A stretch of DNA of 64,000 bases from assembly GCF_014200175.1 (NCBI RefSeq), contig NZ_JACHBD010000001.1:1054001-1118000 (forward strand). The letters are read 5' to 3'. The DNA comes from Rhizobium lentis. GTDB taxonomy: Bacteria > Pseudomonadota > Alphaproteobacteria > Rhizobiales > Rhizobiaceae. Positions 24,618 through 35,710 of the stretch are shown piece by piece (the first letter of the stretch is position 1; each line of letters begins with the position of its first letter). A program made the position numbers and the translations under genes. The notes beneath the pieces are model-generated. The model did no database searches and was not told the origin of the DNA. It was given only the letters and a program-made list of their open reading frames with translations.

Positions 24618-24658
24618 ATCAATCATCGTTATGTTCGCATAACCCTACGATGATTGAT
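24618..24658. repeat. Long imperfect palindrome upstream of the RND efflux genes
   Basis: ATCAATCATC (24618-24627) and GATGATTGAT (24649-24658) are perfect inverted arms. Inside them GTTATG-TTCG-CATAAC forms a second perfect hairpin with a 5-base bulge. There is no T-run. It lies 227 bases before the MFP gene. The rest of 24547-24884 shows no supported gene. Confidence 0.75.
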
Positions 24659-24884
24659 TCAGGTTCTGATGGTAATTATTATCGGCTCATGGGGAATTGT
24701 TTTCTGCCGGGCTTGCATTTCGAGCAAATCGATACCAACTAGAAGCCGATTTGCCGGGAGGGATGAAGACGGCAAATGATGTGTGGATACCCCTGAGAAT
24801 GCTGGAAAGGCAGTGGCCTAGTCGCGAGCTCAATGGCAAACGCGCGAGTTCGGCTAACCTTCTGATGAGATTGGACGAAAACGC

Positions 24885-26075
24885 ATGGCACGCAAGCCGA
24901 CTGGAATTTTAAGCGTATCCACCTTTTTTGCAGCGGCGGTGGCTGCATCCACCGCCTTTTCGCAGGAAACGCCGGTCGCAAAGCCGCAGCAGAACCTGCC
25001 GGCGATCGTCGTCACCACAGCTGTCAATCGCACCCTCGTCGACCGTGTCATCGGCACCGGAACACTCAAGCCCGTGGAGGAAGTCTATATCCAGCCGCAA
25101 GTAGAGGGTCTTTCGATCCGCACGCTGAAAGCCGATATCGGCGACAAGGTTCGGGCCGAAAGCACCCTGGCGACGCTGAACGACGACGCGCTGGTTCTGG
25201 AGAAGAGCCAGATGATGGCGACCAAGGCCAAGGGTGAGGCCAGCCTCGCCCAGCTGCGCGCCCAGCTCATCGAGGCGCAGGCCAATGCCGAACAGGCAAG
25301 GCAGCAGCAGGCCCGCGCCCAGGAAATGGTCAAGAAGGGCACCGTTTCCACCGCCCAGGTCGAGCAGGCCGATGCGACCGCCGCTGCCGCCAATGCCCGC
25401 GTCGTCTCCGCCGAACAGGCGATCGAGGTCGCCGAAGCCGATCTCAAGGTCTTCGACAGCCAAATCGCCGACGCCGATCTGAAGCTCGCCCGCACCGACG
25501 TCAAGACGCCGGTTTCCGGCGTGGTTTCTGCAAAGAACGCCAAGGTCGGCGCGATCGCTGCCGGGAACGGCGATCCGCTGTTTACCATCATTCGCGATGG
25601 CGATATCGAGTTGGTCGCCGAAGTCGCCGAAAGCGACATTGTCAGGATCGCGGCCGGCCAGAAGGCGACCATTTCCCTTTCCGGCAGCCGTGAAAAGCTT
25701 TCTGGCGCCGTGCGCCTGGTGTCTCCCACCGTCGATCCGGTGACCCGCCTCGGCCTCGTCCATATCTCCATCGACGATGACAGCAAGGCGCGTTCCGGCA
25801 TGTATGGCAGCGCCGAGATCATCGTCCGCGAAACCGAGGGCGTCTCGCTTCCCCTGACTGCAGTCCTGACGGGCAATGAAGGCTCGTCGGCCCGCAAGGT
25901 CGAGGATGGTGTGGTAAAATTCGCCAAGATCGAGACCGGCATCCAGGACGGGCCCTATGTCGAGATCGTTTATGGATTGAAGAGCGGCGATGAGGTCGTG
26001 GCCAAGGCGGGCGCCTATGTCCGCGACGGCGATCACATCACGCCGGTGCGTGAACAGCCCTCGGCTTCCAACTAA
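24885..26075 (+). CDS. RND efflux periplasmic adaptor (membrane fusion protein)
   Basis: This 396-residue MFP has a signal-like N-terminus (GILSVSTFFAAAVAASTAFSQ). The barrel-sandwich half motif is VEEVYIQPQVEGLSIRTLKADIGDKV (about 65-90), followed by a long Ala/Gln/Glu-rich coiled-coil hairpin (about 107-200), the second half motif ARTDVKTPVSGVVSAKNAKVGAIAAGN, and beta-barrel and membrane-proximal domains. It would link the RND pump to an outer-membrane channel. The pump gene follows after 12 bases. No TolC-type gene or local regulator is present. Confidence 0.92.
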   Translation: MARKPTGILSVSTFFAAAVAASTAFSQETPVAKPQQNLPAIVVTTAVNRTLVDRVIGTGTLKPVEEVYIQPQVEGLSIRTLKADIGDKVRAESTLATLNDDALVLEKSQMMATKAKGEASLAQLRAQLIEAQANAEQARQQQARAQEMVKKGTVSTAQVEQADATAAAANARVVSAEQAIEVAEADLKVFDSQIADADLKLARTDVKTPVSGVVSAKNAKVGAIAAGNGDPLFTIIRDGDIELVAEVAESDIVRIAAGQKATISLSGSREKLSGAVRLVSPTVDPVTRLGLVHISIDDDSKARSGMYGSAEIIVRETEGVSLPLTAVLTGNEGSSARKVEDGVVKFAKIETGIQDGPYVEIVYGLKSGDEVVAKAGAYVRDGDHITPVREQPSASN

Positions 26076-26087
26076 AGAGACCATCCG

Positions 26088-29000
26088 ATGAATTTTTCAG
26101 CCTGGTCCATTCGAAATCCGATCGCGCCGCTGCTGGCCTTCTGCCTGTTGATTTTCATCGGCATCCAGTCCTTCAACACGCTGCCGATCACGCGCTTCCC
26201 GAACATCGACGTGCCGCTGGTTTCGATCAGCGTGACACAGAGCGGCGCTTCGCCGGCCGAACTCGAAATGCAGGTGACGAAGGAGATCGAAGACGCGATT
26301 GCCTCGATTACCGGAATCGACGAGATCCAGTCGACGGTGACCGACGGCAGCTCGCAGACCAACGTCATGTTCCGCATGGAAGTGCCGACGGAACAAGCTG
26401 TGCAGGACGTCAAGGACGCGATCGATCGCATCCGCAGCGATCTGCCGGCGACGGCCGAAACGCCGATCGTCACCAAGGTCGACGTCGAGGGCCAGGCGAT
26501 CCAGACCTTCGCCGTTTCCTCGCCCGACATGTCGCTCGAAGAACTCTCCTGGTTCGTCGACGATACCGTCAAGCGCGCCCTCCAGGGGCAGGCCGGTATC
26601 GGCCGCGTCGACCGTTACGGCGGCGCGGAGCGCGAAGTGCGTATCGAACTCACCCCCGCCAAGCTCGATGCCCATGGCATCACCGCGGCAAGCGTCAACC
26701 AGCAGCTGCGCGGCACCAACGTCGACCTCGGCTCCGGCCGCGGCCAAGTGGCCGGTAGCGAACAGGCGATCCGCGTCCTCGGCGACGCCCGCAATGTCGC
26801 CGAGCTCGCCGACACGACGATCGCGCTGCCGAACGGCCGTTTCGTCAAGCTGTCCGACCTCGGCGTCATCAAGGACACTTATGAAGAGCCGAAATCCTTC
26901 TCGCGCTTCAACGATACGCCTGTGGTCACCTTCGGCGTCTTCCGTTCGAAGGGTGCCAGCGAGGTCAGCGTCGCCGAAACCGTAGCACAGAGCCTCGACA
27001 AGGTCAGAAGCGAGAACCCGAATGTGAAGATCGAGATGATCGACGATTCGGTGTATTTCACCTACGGCAACTACGAAGCCGCCATCCACACGCTGCTCGA
27101 AGGCGCGCTGCTCGCCGTCATCGTCGTCCTGCTGTTCCTCCGGAACTGGCGCGCGACCCTGATTTCGGCGATCGCCCTGCCGCTGTCTGCGATCCCGACT
27201 TTTTGGGTCATGGACATGATGGGCTTCTCGCTGAACCTCGTCAGCTTCCTGGCCCTGACGCTGGCGACCGGTATCCTTGTCGACGATGCGATCGTCGAAA
27301 TCGAGAACATCGCCCGCCACATCAAGATGGGCAAGACACCCTACCGGGCGGCGATCGAGGCGGCGGATGAAATCGGCCTTGCCGTCATCGCCACCACCTT
27401 CACCATCATCGCCGTCTTCGTGCCGGTTTCCTTCATGCCGGGCATTCCGGGCCAGTATTTCATCCAGTTCGGCCTGACCGTCGCCTTCTCCGTTTTCTTC
27501 TCACTGATGGTCGCGCGTCTCATCACTCCGATGATGGCCGCCTATCTGATGCGTGCCGAAGACGGCGTTGACGACCATCACGACAATGACGGCCTGCTGA
27601 TGAAGGGCTATACCCGCCTTGTCACCGGTACGACTCGCAAGTGGTATTGGCGTTACACGACACTGATTGTGGCCCTCCTCTTCACGGTTGGTTCGGTCAT
27701 ATCGCTGTTCATGTTCGTGCCCGGCAGCTTCCTACCGCCGGAAGACGCCTCGCGTATCGTTCTCTCCGTCGAACTGCCGCCGAATGCGCGGCTTGACGAT
27801 ACCGAGAAGACGGCGGACGCGATCTACGACAGGGTCAAGGACATCAACGGCGTCGAAAGTGTCTTCGTCCTCGGCGGCGCATCGCCGAAGGGCGATCTCG
27901 AACTGCGCCGTGCGACCATTACGCTGGCACTCCACAAGCTCGACCAGTCGCTGGTCAAGAAGGTGGTCAACGACGTGCTCGGTGACATCCCGGTTATCGG
28001 TCCGATGCTGCCGAAGGTGGAAGTCCACGGCCGTGAACGCCCGCAATGGGATATCGAAAAGGAAGTCTTCGCGAAGGTGCGCGATATTCCCGACGTTCAT
28101 ATCCTGAAGCTCAACGATCGCGGCGAACGCGACCTCTCCTTCAACTTCCTCTCCAAGAACGAGAAGGACCTGAACGACGCCGTCGGCATTCTGGAGTCGA
28201 AGCTCCGTGCCGATCCGCTGCTCGCCAATGTCAGTGCCGACGGCGCCCTGCCTCGTCCGGAACTGCAGGTCTACCCGCGCAAGGACGAGGCAGCCCGCCT
28301 CGGCATTACGCCGCAGCAGATCTCCGAGACGATCCGCGTCGCCACCATCGGCGATGTCGATGCGGCCCTTGCCAAGATCTCGCTCGACGATCGCCAGATC
28401 CCTATCCGGGTCCAGGCGGCGGTCGACATGCGCCGCGACCTTGCCGCCATCCGCGCATTGAAGATCCAGACCGCCAGCGGCGGCACCGTTCCGCTATCGA
28501 GCGTCGCCAACATCGACTATTCGGAAGGCGTTAGCTCGATCAAGCGCAACAACCGCAACCGTGTCGTCTCTATCGGCTCCGATCTGCCGCAGGGCGTGGC
28601 GCTCGACACGGCTTCGGCCCGCTTCCGCGAGATCGTCAAGGCGGCCAACATCCCGGCCTCCGTACACCTTGCCGAAAGCGGCGATACCAAGGTGCAGACC
28701 GAGATGCAGCAGAGCTTCGTCAACGCCATGTTGATGGGCCTGTTGCTGGTGCTGACGGTGCTGATTCTCCTGTTCAAGGACGTCATCCAGCCCTTCACCA
28801 TCCTGTTCTCGCTGCCGCTTGCCATCGGCGGTGTCGCGGCGGCTCTGATCATCACCAGCAATCCGCTGTCCATGCCGGTCATGATCGGCATTCTGATGCT
28901 GATGGGTATCGTCACCAAGAACGCCATCCTGCTCGTCGATTTCGCGATCGAGATGCGCCATCAGGGGATGGCCCGTGTCGAAGCCATGGTCGAAGCCGGC

Positions 29001-29417
29001 CGCAAGCGCGCCCGGCCGATCATCATGACCTCGATCGCCATGTCGGCAGGCATGCTGCCTTCCGCGCTCGGCGTCGGCGAAGGTGGCTCGTTCCGCGCGC
29101 CGATGGCGATCGCGGTGATCGGCGGCATCATCGTTTCGACGGTGCTCTCGCTCGTCGTCGTGCCGTCCTTCTTCCTGATCATGGACGATCTCTCCCGTCT
29201 GCTTGGCTGGATGTTCGGACGCCTGGTCGGCAGGAAGGATGAGGAGGACCTGCCGCTATCGCGCGAGGATCTCACCCGCGTTACCCGCGAGAACCGCAGC
29301 GAAATCGATGCGCTGGACGAGCGCCTTACGGCGATCGAAAAGCCGGAAGGCAAGCGCAAGAATACCAAAGGCAACGACACCAACGTTCTACGGCTGCCGC
29401 CTTTCGCAGCGGAATAA
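26088..29417 (+). CDS. RND-family multidrug efflux permease (AcrB/MexF class)
   Basis: This 1109-residue proton-driven pump has 12 expected membrane helices and two large periplasmic loops. The N-terminal helix region NPIAPLLAFCLLIFIG, the motif GILVDDAIVEIENIARH (about 397-413) with proton-relay acidic residues, and the second half VTKNAILLVDFAIEMRH are characteristic. The C-terminus carries an extra charged tail of about 70 residues (LSREDLTRVTRENRSEIDALDERL), slightly longer than usual. It forms an operon with the adaptor and is followed by a strong terminator. Substrate is unknown; a TolC homologue must be encoded elsewhere. Confidence 0.94.
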   Translation: MNFSAWSIRNPIAPLLAFCLLIFIGIQSFNTLPITRFPNIDVPLVSISVTQSGASPAELEMQVTKEIEDAIASITGIDEIQSTVTDGSSQTNVMFRMEVPTEQAVQDVKDAIDRIRSDLPATAETPIVTKVDVEGQAIQTFAVSSPDMSLEELSWFVDDTVKRALQGQAGIGRVDRYGGAEREVRIELTPAKLDAHGITAASVNQQLRGTNVDLGSGRGQVAGSEQAIRVLGDARNVAELADTTIALPNGRFVKLSDLGVIKDTYEEPKSFSRFNDTPVVTFGVFRSKGASEVSVAETVAQSLDKVRSENPNVKIEMIDDSVYFTYGNYEAAIHTLLEGALLAVIVVLLFLRNWRATLISAIALPLSAIPTFWVMDMMGFSLNLVSFLALTLATGILVDDAIVEIENIARHIKMGKTPYRAAIEAADEIGLAVIATTFTIIAVFVPVSFMPGIPGQYFIQFGLTVAFSVFFSLMVARLITPMMAAYLMRAEDGVDDHHDNDGLLMKGYTRLVTGTTRKWYWRYTTLIVALLFTVGSVISLFMFVPGSFLPPEDASRIVLSVELPPNARLDDTEKTADAIYDRVKDINGVESVFVLGGASPKGDLELRRATITLALHKLDQSLVKKVVNDVLGDIPVIGPMLPKVEVHGRERPQWDIEKEVFAKVRDIPDVHILKLNDRGERDLSFNFLSKNEKDLNDAVGILESKLRADPLLANVSADGALPRPELQVYPRKDEAARLGITPQQISETIRVATIGDVDAALAKISLDDRQIPIRVQAAVDMRRDLAAIRALKIQTASGGTVPLSSVANIDYSEGVSSIKRNNRNRVVSIGSDLPQGVALDTASARFREIVKAANIPASVHLAESGDTKVQTEMQQSFVNAMLMGLLLVLTVLILLFKDVIQPFTILFSLPLAIGGVAAALIITSNPLSMPVMIGILMLMGIVTKNAILLVDFAIEMRHQGMARVEAMVEAGRKRARPIIMTSIAMSAGMLPSALGVGEGGSFRAPMAIAVIGGIIVSTVLSLVVVPSFFLIMDDLSRLLGWMFGRLVGRKDEEDLPLSREDLTRVTRENRSEIDALDERLTAIEKPEGKRKNTKGNDTNVLRLPPFAAE

Positions 29418-29436
29418 GCAAAATCCAGATAATGAA

Positions 29437-29471
29437 ACGGGCCGGGAGATTACTCCCGGCCCGTTCGTTTT
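29437..29471 (+). terminator. Terminator after the RND pump
   Basis: ACGGGCCGGGAG (29437-29448) and CTCCCGGCCCGT (29453-29464) form a 12-bp stem with a 4-base loop, followed by TCGTTTT. It lies between converging units and may also serve the ure operon. Confidence 0.9.
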
Positions 29472-29523
29472 GCCGTTTTCGCCGCCATCAGTGAGGCCGA
29501 TCTGCTGCGGCAGGTCCGACCGC

Positions 29524-30135
29524 TCAGAGCCCGCCCTGCTCCCTGAGAAAATTGACGATCGAACTGATGCCGTCGCCGCGCTTCATGTCCGAGAAGACGA
29601 ACGGGCGGCTCCCGCGCATGCGCGTTGCATCCCGGTCCATCACCTCGAGATCGGCGCCGACATAGGGCGCCAGATCCTTTTTGTTGATGACAAGCAGATC
29701 GGACCGGGTGATGCCGGGCCCGCCCTTGCGCGGGATTTCCTCGCCCTGGCAGACGGAGATCACGTAGATGGTGACATCGGCAAGATCCGGCGAAAAGGTC
29801 GCCGCCAGATTGTCTCCGCCGGATTCGATGAAGACGACGTCGAGATCGGGAATGCGCTCGTTGAGGCCGGCGATCGCCTGCAGATTGATCGTCGCATCCT
29901 CGCGGATGGCGGTATGCGGGCAGCCGCCGGTTTCGACGCCGACGATCCGCTCCGAGGGCAGGGCCTGCATGCGCACCAGCGCCTCGGCATCCTCGGTCGT
30001 ATAGATGTCGTTGGTGACGACGGCGACGGAATAGTCGTCGCGCATCGCCTTGCAGAGCTTTTCCGTCAGCGCCGTCTTGCCCGACCCGACCGGCCCGCCA
30101 ATGCCGACGCGCAGAGGTCCGTTTCTTGATTTCAT
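29524..30135 (-). CDS. ureG: Urease accessory GTPase UreG
   Basis: This 203-residue SIMIBI-class GTPase couples GTP hydrolysis to nickel delivery into urease with UreD, UreF and UreE. P-loop [17 protein letters not shown] (about 10-26), the metal-binding CPHTAI motif (Cys-Pro-His, about 69-71), [17 protein letters not shown] and the guanine motif [13 protein letters not shown] are all present. ATG 30135 is preferred over an in-frame GTG 9 bases upstream because the GGAG ribosome site sits too close to the GTG. It is the last gene of the urt-ure block. Confidence 0.96.
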   Translation of the reverse strand: MKSRNGPLRVGIGGPVGSGKTALTEKLCKAMRDDYSVAVVTNDIYTTEDAEALVRMQALPSERIVGVETGGCPHTAIREDATINLQAIAGLNERIPDLDVVFIESGGDNLAATFSPDLADVTIYVISVCQGEEIPRKGGPGITRSDLLVINKKDLAPYVGADLEVMDRDATRMRGSRPFVFSDMKRGDGISSIVNFLREQGGL

Positions 30136-30224
30136 GTGTTTCACTCCAATCGAACCGGATGATAGCGACGGCAGCGGCGGGCGCCACCGTCAAATGAAGC
30201 AGTTTCTGCGGATAATTGATATCC

Positions 30225-30896
30225 TCACGAGCGGAACAACCGCGTCGCCTGCGTCTCGTGGCGCAGGCTGGCGATATCGGCTTGTACCGTCGCCGAACCG
30301 AGATCGTCGAGCGACGACGCTGCCGCCCGTCGGGCAACCGCCACAATGTGGTCTTCTAGGCCGGCCAGCAGGGCAACACCGTCCCTCTGCCCGGCGACGC
30401 CGAGGCGAATACCGGACGAAACCGCTTGCGAGGCATAGGCGTGCAGGAAGACTGCGAGCACCTGCTCGGACCCTATACCATGCGCACCGGCAACCGCGCC
30501 TACCGCGACGGGATAAACGGTCTTGCTGGGCAACCTCTCGAACACTTCGTCCGGCCAAGCCCGCGCCGCCGCGAGGAAGGCGTCACCGAGCAGAATGGTC
30601 TCCTGATGGCGCTCACGCGATCCGGCAAGAGCCTCGGCCAGAGCGGCGGTTTCGGCAAGGCGCCCGGCATCTGCCTGTTGCCTGTGGCTCTCGGCCAAAA
30701 GCACCGCATCGTTCCAGACGGCGCCATGGCCGATCAGCGTGCCGATCCAGTTTGCAAGCGAAGCAGCATCGATAACGAGTTCATCGGCCACTGCCCGCTC
30801 CAGCCCACCCGAATAGGCGAAGCTACCGACGGGAAAGGCCGGCGACAGCCACGCCGTCAGGCGCAGCAATGCCTGCAGTTGGTGTTCCCCTGTCAT
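30225..30896 (-). CDS. ureF: Urease accessory protein UreF
   Basis: This 223-residue all-helical UreF contains the family patterns [23 protein letters not shown] (about 10-32) and [28 protein letters not shown]. It bridges UreD and UreG in the urease activation complex and gates GTP-dependent nickel transfer. It starts 6 bases after ureE on the same strand and is followed after 89 bases by ureG. Length is normal for the family. Confidence 0.95.
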   Translation of the reverse strand: MTGEHQLQALLRLTAWLSPAFPVGSFAYSGGLERAVADELVIDAASLANWIGTLIGHGAVWNDAVLLAESHRQQADAGRLAETAALAEALAGSRERHQETILLGDAFLAAARAWPDEVFERLPSKTVYPVAVGAVAGAHGIGSEQVLAVFLHAYASQAVSSGIRLGVAGQRDGVALLAGLEDHIVAVARRAAASSLDDLGSATVQADIASLRHETQATRLFRS

Positions 30897-30902
30897 CGCG
30901 CC

Positions 30903-31508
30903 TCAATCGTGCTTGTGGCCGTGATGATGCTCGTGGTTATGATCGTGGTCGCAGCTGTGATCATGCTGGCGGTCATGGCCGTGCGCGTGACCGTGATCAT
31001 GCCCATGATCATGCCCATGATCATGGTTGTGACCGTGGTTATGAGCGGCATGGCCGTGATCATGCGCATGGCCGCCATGCGAATGATAGGCTCCGCGCGC
31101 GGGTTGAAAGGGTTCGTCGATCTCCAGCACGGTGGCGCCGAGGCCCTGCAGCATCGAGCGGATGACATGGTCCCGCAGGATGACGATGCGGTCTTCCTCG
31201 ATCTGGGCGGCAAGATGACGGTTGCCGAGATGCCAGGCGAGCTCGACGAGATGCGTGCGATCGCGTCCTCGAATTTCGAAGAGCTTTTCGTCGGCTGCCA
31301 GAATCTCGATCAGCTCCCCGTCCTCGCGCACCAGCAGGTCGCCATTGGCGAAGAGCACCGGGTCCTTGAGATCGAGCATGACCATCTCGCCATTTTCGAG
31401 ATGCAGCAGCTTGCGGCGCAGATGGCGCAGGTCATGCGGCAGCTTGACCTGGGCGGTCGGATGGGAGGAAGGGGTTCCGGCGGGGAGATAGGAGGTGACG
31501 CGCTGCAT
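30903..31508 (-). CDS. ureE: Urease nickel metallochaperone UreE with His-rich tail
   Basis: This 201-residue protein has the UreE peptide-binding domain (about 1-75) and metal-binding domain (about 76-150, with [12 protein letters not shown]). The remarkable C-terminus (about 152-201) has alternating His-Asp/Gly repeats such as [16 protein letters not shown], a typical high-capacity nickel or zinc store. ATG giving MQRVTSYL is taken as the start; an ATG 18 codons upstream lacks family similarity. The His codon repeats make the DNA at 30905-31085 low in complexity. Confidence 0.94.
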   Translation of the reverse strand: MQRVTSYLPAGTPSSHPTAQVKLPHDLRHLRRKLLHLENGEMVMLDLKDPVLFANGDLLVREDGELIEILAADEKLFEIRGRDRTHLVELAWHLGNRHLAAQIEEDRIVILRDHVIRSMLQGLGATVLEIDEPFQPARGAYHSHGGHAHDHGHAAHNHGHNHDHGHDHGHDHGHAHGHDRQHDHSCDHDHNHEHHHGHKHD

Positions 31509-31651
31509 GACATGTCCGTTTGCTGAAAGGACAACCATGCAAAATAGCGCTTGCCGATGCAAGCACCAATGACCTTTTGCTCAAGTGAGGACTCTATATT
31601 CCGGAAGCTTGCTGAACTTGTCGCTTTCAACTCGCCTGCCCCGCGGATGCC

Positions 31652-32323
31652 TCAATTGTAGACAGCAACGGATAATCGCAACGAAGGTGGAAGCGGGTTC
31701 CAAAAGCCGGTTCGAAGTCCCGCCGAGCGGAGCGCGGCAGCCGTCCAGGTGTTGCAGCCGAAGAGGGCGTTGAAATATCCCTCCGCCTCGAAGAACCGGT
31801 CGATCTCGCCGTAACCTGCGTTTGAGATCAGCTTCACCTCGCCCGCGTCGCGGACAAAACTATCCGAGATGAAATTGCGCAGCCGCGCCAATTGTTCGTC
31901 CCCGATATCGAAGGCCACAACGGCCGGCTGCGGCTCGGCAATATGACCGGCGAGATCCACGTGCAGCACCGAACGGTCGATCGTCAGGGCCCGCAACACC
32001 GGCATCGGCTTCAGCTCCGACCAGGTCGGCGTTTCCAGATAGAAGGCGCGGCCGCCCCAGCCGACAACGAGCCATTCCGCATTCGGATGGCCGAGCGGAA
32101 ATTCGCCGTCATCAAGAAAGGAAAAAGCCGCGCGCGTCTCCTCGTCGAGTGGAATCGCAATATCCGTATGGATTGCTCCCGACAGAAGCAGAATCCGGTG
32201 GGTTGCCACCGCGGACGATGCTTCGACCGGTGCGATCAGCGGCCGGGGAATGAAGGTTCCGGCCGTCGCCAGAGCGACGACCAGCAATATGATCCGCAAC
32301 AGCCAGTGGATGCCTGTTTTCAT
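31652..32323 (-). CDS. DUF2459 / TIGR02117 family membrane-anchored protein in the urease operon
   Basis: This 223-residue protein has an N-terminal transmembrane or signal anchor (IHWLLRIILLVVALATAGTFI, about 5-25). Conserved DUF2459 features are GAIHTDIAIPLD, WLVVGWGGRAFYLETPTW and a late YFNALFGCNTWTAAALRSAGLRTG with Cys-Asn-Thr. A His plus Cys pattern resembles papain-like hydrolases, but no activity is established to my knowledge. It sits between ureC and ureE, an association seen in rhizobial urease operons. Confidence 0.82.
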   Translation of the reverse strand: MKTGIHWLLRIILLVVALATAGTFIPRPLIAPVEASSAVATHRILLLSGAIHTDIAIPLDEETRAAFSFLDDGEFPLGHPNAEWLVVGWGGRAFYLETPTWSELKPMPVLRALTIDRSVLHVDLAGHIAEPQPAVVAFDIGDEQLARLRNFISDSFVRDAGEVKLISNAGYGEIDRFFEAEGYFNALFGCNTWTAAALRSAGLRTGFWNPLPPSLRLSVAVYN

Positions 32324-32356
32324 CGGAACCGTCCGGCGCGCACGGAGCGAGCGGTC

Positions 32357-34069
<1,713 letters not shown>

Positions 34070-34072
34070 CCA

Positions 34073-34711
34073 TCAGGCTCCGTAGGAGGAAGAGACAAGT
34101 GTTTTTTCGCCGAGCCGCTTGAGGCGGCCCACGGCGGCGTAACTATCGACAAGCTGCCGTTCGGCGGCAAACGGGTGCCATTCCCACCCGGCGTGACCGA
34201 ACCCGGCCAAAATCACCTCGGCGTCGGGAAATTTGCTCAGCACTTCGGCGATGACGATCATACCGCTGCTGGGGACGACATAGTCCCCAGGCACAAAGGC
34301 CGAGAGCGAGGCATCAACGGCTTCGTGGATCGATCGGTCGATCACGACATGCTTCTTGCCGGCCTCCGAGCAGAAAGCGCCGAATGCTTCCGTATAGTCG
34401 TCGCAGAAATCGTCGAGATCGGGATGCGAGACGGCAAGCGGCGCCCGGATGGCCGCGAATTTGTCCGGATCGCGCACGCTCCAGATTTCGCGAGCGGAAA
34501 CGACGCCGGGATGGGCGCGCCATTCTCGCGAGCCGAGCATCGCCTTTGCCGGCCGGCCGGTATTGCAGACCGCAACGGCATCCGTCCGGCTGCCGCCGGC
34601 GCCATAGGAACGGCAATCGTTGAAGCGGATGACGAAATCGGCGGCATCAATGATGCCTGCTCCCGCCTCTGCGACCTCGCCATTGCCGACAATCACGATC
34701 TTGCTAATCAC
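34073..34711 (-). CDS. Urease operon accessory protein, GT29-sialyltransferase-like
   Basis: This 212-residue protein opens with IVIVGNGEVAEAGAGIIDAADFVIRFNDC, resembling the sialyl motif L of GT29 glycosyltransferases. A later SSGMIVIAEVLSKFPDAEVILAGFGHAGWEWHP segment resembles motif S and the downstream His region. In rhizobia this gene is annotated only as urease operon accessory protein. No role in urease activation is known to me; a sugar-transfer or nucleotide-sugar binding function is possible. It lies between the LprI-like gene and ureC with gaps of 1-3 bases, so it is cotranscribed with urease. Confidence 0.8.
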   Translation of the reverse strand: MISKIVIVGNGEVAEAGAGIIDAADFVIRFNDCRSYGAGGSRTDAVAVCNTGRPAKAMLGSREWRAHPGVVSAREIWSVRDPDKFAAIRAPLAVSHPDLDDFCDDYTEAFGAFCSEAGKKHVVIDRSIHEAVDASLSAFVPGDYVVPSSGMIVIAEVLSKFPDAEVILAGFGHAGWEWHPFAAERQLVDSYAAVGRLKRLGEKTLVSSSYGA

Positions 34712-34712
34712 C

Positions 34713-35120
34713 CTAGTTGCTCATCGTGTTTTCGAGCTCTTTCAGCTCTTTTGTGCGTTTGTCGGTAATGTTGGCGAGACAGCCGGCGACCAGCATCGGC
34801 TCCATCGTGCCGCCGCGAGCCTGGAAGCCGAAGGCGTCGCATTCGGCGTCGCGATAATCGATCCAGGCGCGCTGCGCCTTGACCAGCGCCTGCTCCGCGC
34901 CCTTCATGTCGCCGTCGAGATCCTTGTCGATCGCGGCCAGAGCAGCGCGGGTCTTCTTGTATTGCGCGTTCAGAGCTTTGTCGGCGGTCTCATGGCGCGC
35001 CGCCTCGCAGGATGTCATGTCCGATTGCGTCTTAGGATTCTGGCAATCGATGTCCTGAGCAGAGGCACCGCCCGCGGCTAGCAGCATCGCCGCCCCGACG
35101 AGGCAGATGTTCAAACGCAT
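34713..35120 (-). CDS. LprI/DUF1311-family secreted protein
   Basis: This 135-residue protein has a signal peptide (MRLNICLVGAAMLLAAGGASA, cleavage before QDIDC) and the DUF1311 pattern of conserved cysteines with QNPKTQSDMTSCEAARHETADKALNAQYKK and AQRAWIDYRDAECD. Members of this family include the mycobacterial lysozyme inhibitor LprI. A periplasmic role is expected. It is inserted between ureB and the GT29-like gene in the urease operon; the reason for that link is unknown. Confidence 0.85.
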   Translation of the reverse strand: MRLNICLVGAAMLLAAGGASAQDIDCQNPKTQSDMTSCEAARHETADKALNAQYKKTRAALAAIDKDLDGDMKGAEQALVKAQRAWIDYRDAECDAFGFQARGGTMEPMLVAGCLANITDKRTKELKELENTMSN

Positions 35121-35132
35121 GCATCCCTCCCG

Positions 35133-35438
35133 TTAAAGCTTGCCCATCACCAGCTGACGGAAACCATAGACCTCGCGCTTGCCGGCAAGCGGGATCAGCG
35201 TCACGGAACGCGTCTGTCCCGGCTCGAAGCGCACGGCCGTTCCGGCTGGGATATCCAGCCGCTTGCCATGCGCCGCCGCCCGGTCGAAAGAAAGTCCGGC
35301 ATTGGTCTCGGCGAAATGATAATGGCTGCCGACCTGCACCGGCCGGTCGCCGGTGTTGGAAACCTCCAGCGTCACCGTCGGTGCGCCGGCATTGAGTTCG
35401 ATGTCGCCGTTCGCGGCAATGATTTCGCCCGGAATCAT
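35133..35438 (-). CDS. ureB: Urease beta subunit UreB
   Basis: This 101-residue structural subunit starts with [20 protein letters not shown] and contains [18 protein letters not shown] and [13 protein letters not shown], diagnostic for UreB. An in-frame ATG 5 codons upstream is not used in the family. Bacterial urease assembles UreA, UreB and UreC as a trimer of trimers. Its gene is separated from ureA by a small DUF1272 gene and from ureC by two accessory genes. Confidence 0.96.
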   Translation of the reverse strand: MIPGEIIAANGDIELNAGAPTVTLEVSNTGDRPVQVGSHYHFAETNAGLSFDRAAAHGKRLDIPAGTAVRFEPGQTRSVTLIPLAGKREVYGFRQLVMGKL

Positions 35439-35449
35439 TCTCGTCCTCC

Positions 35450-35701
35450 TCACGCCGCTCTGGGCGCGCAGCCCTCAGCCTTCAACACGCGTTTCGTCGA
35501 CGCCGGATGTTTGGCGAGCATCGCCGCCGGCCGGATGGGTCTTGCGACGAGATTGCCGCCGCAATTCGGGCAGACGCCCTTCAGCACCCGATCCACGCAA
35601 TCGGCACAGAAGGTGCATTCATAGGTGCAGATCCGCGCCTCGGCGCTTTCCGGCGGCAAATCCTTGTCGCAGCATTCGCAATTGGGTCGGAGCTCCAGCA
35701 T
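35450..35701 (-). CDS. DUF1272 zinc-ribbon-like protein
   Basis: This 83-residue protein has many Cys: [48 protein letters not shown]. These eight to ten Cys, arranged as CxC..C and CxxC pairs, would bind one or two zinc ions. It matches DUF1272, of unknown function. It is located between ureA and ureB with gaps of about 10 bases, so it is cotranscribed. A regulatory or metal-handling role is only a guess. Confidence 0.85.
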   Translation of the reverse strand: MLELRPNCECCDKDLPPESAEARICTYECTFCADCVDRVLKGVCPNCGGNLVARPIRPAAMLAKHPASTKRVLKAEGCAPRAA

Positions 35702-35710
35702 TCTTTTTCC

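Noticed and set aside
24697..24912. 71-codon plus-strand frame upstream of the MFP gene
   Set aside because: No family features, no good ribosome site, and it overlaps the MFP start; treated as chance.
30903..31085. CRISPR-like or tandem DNA repeat
   Set aside because: The short near-repeats encode the His/Asp/Gly tail of UreE and have no spacer structure.
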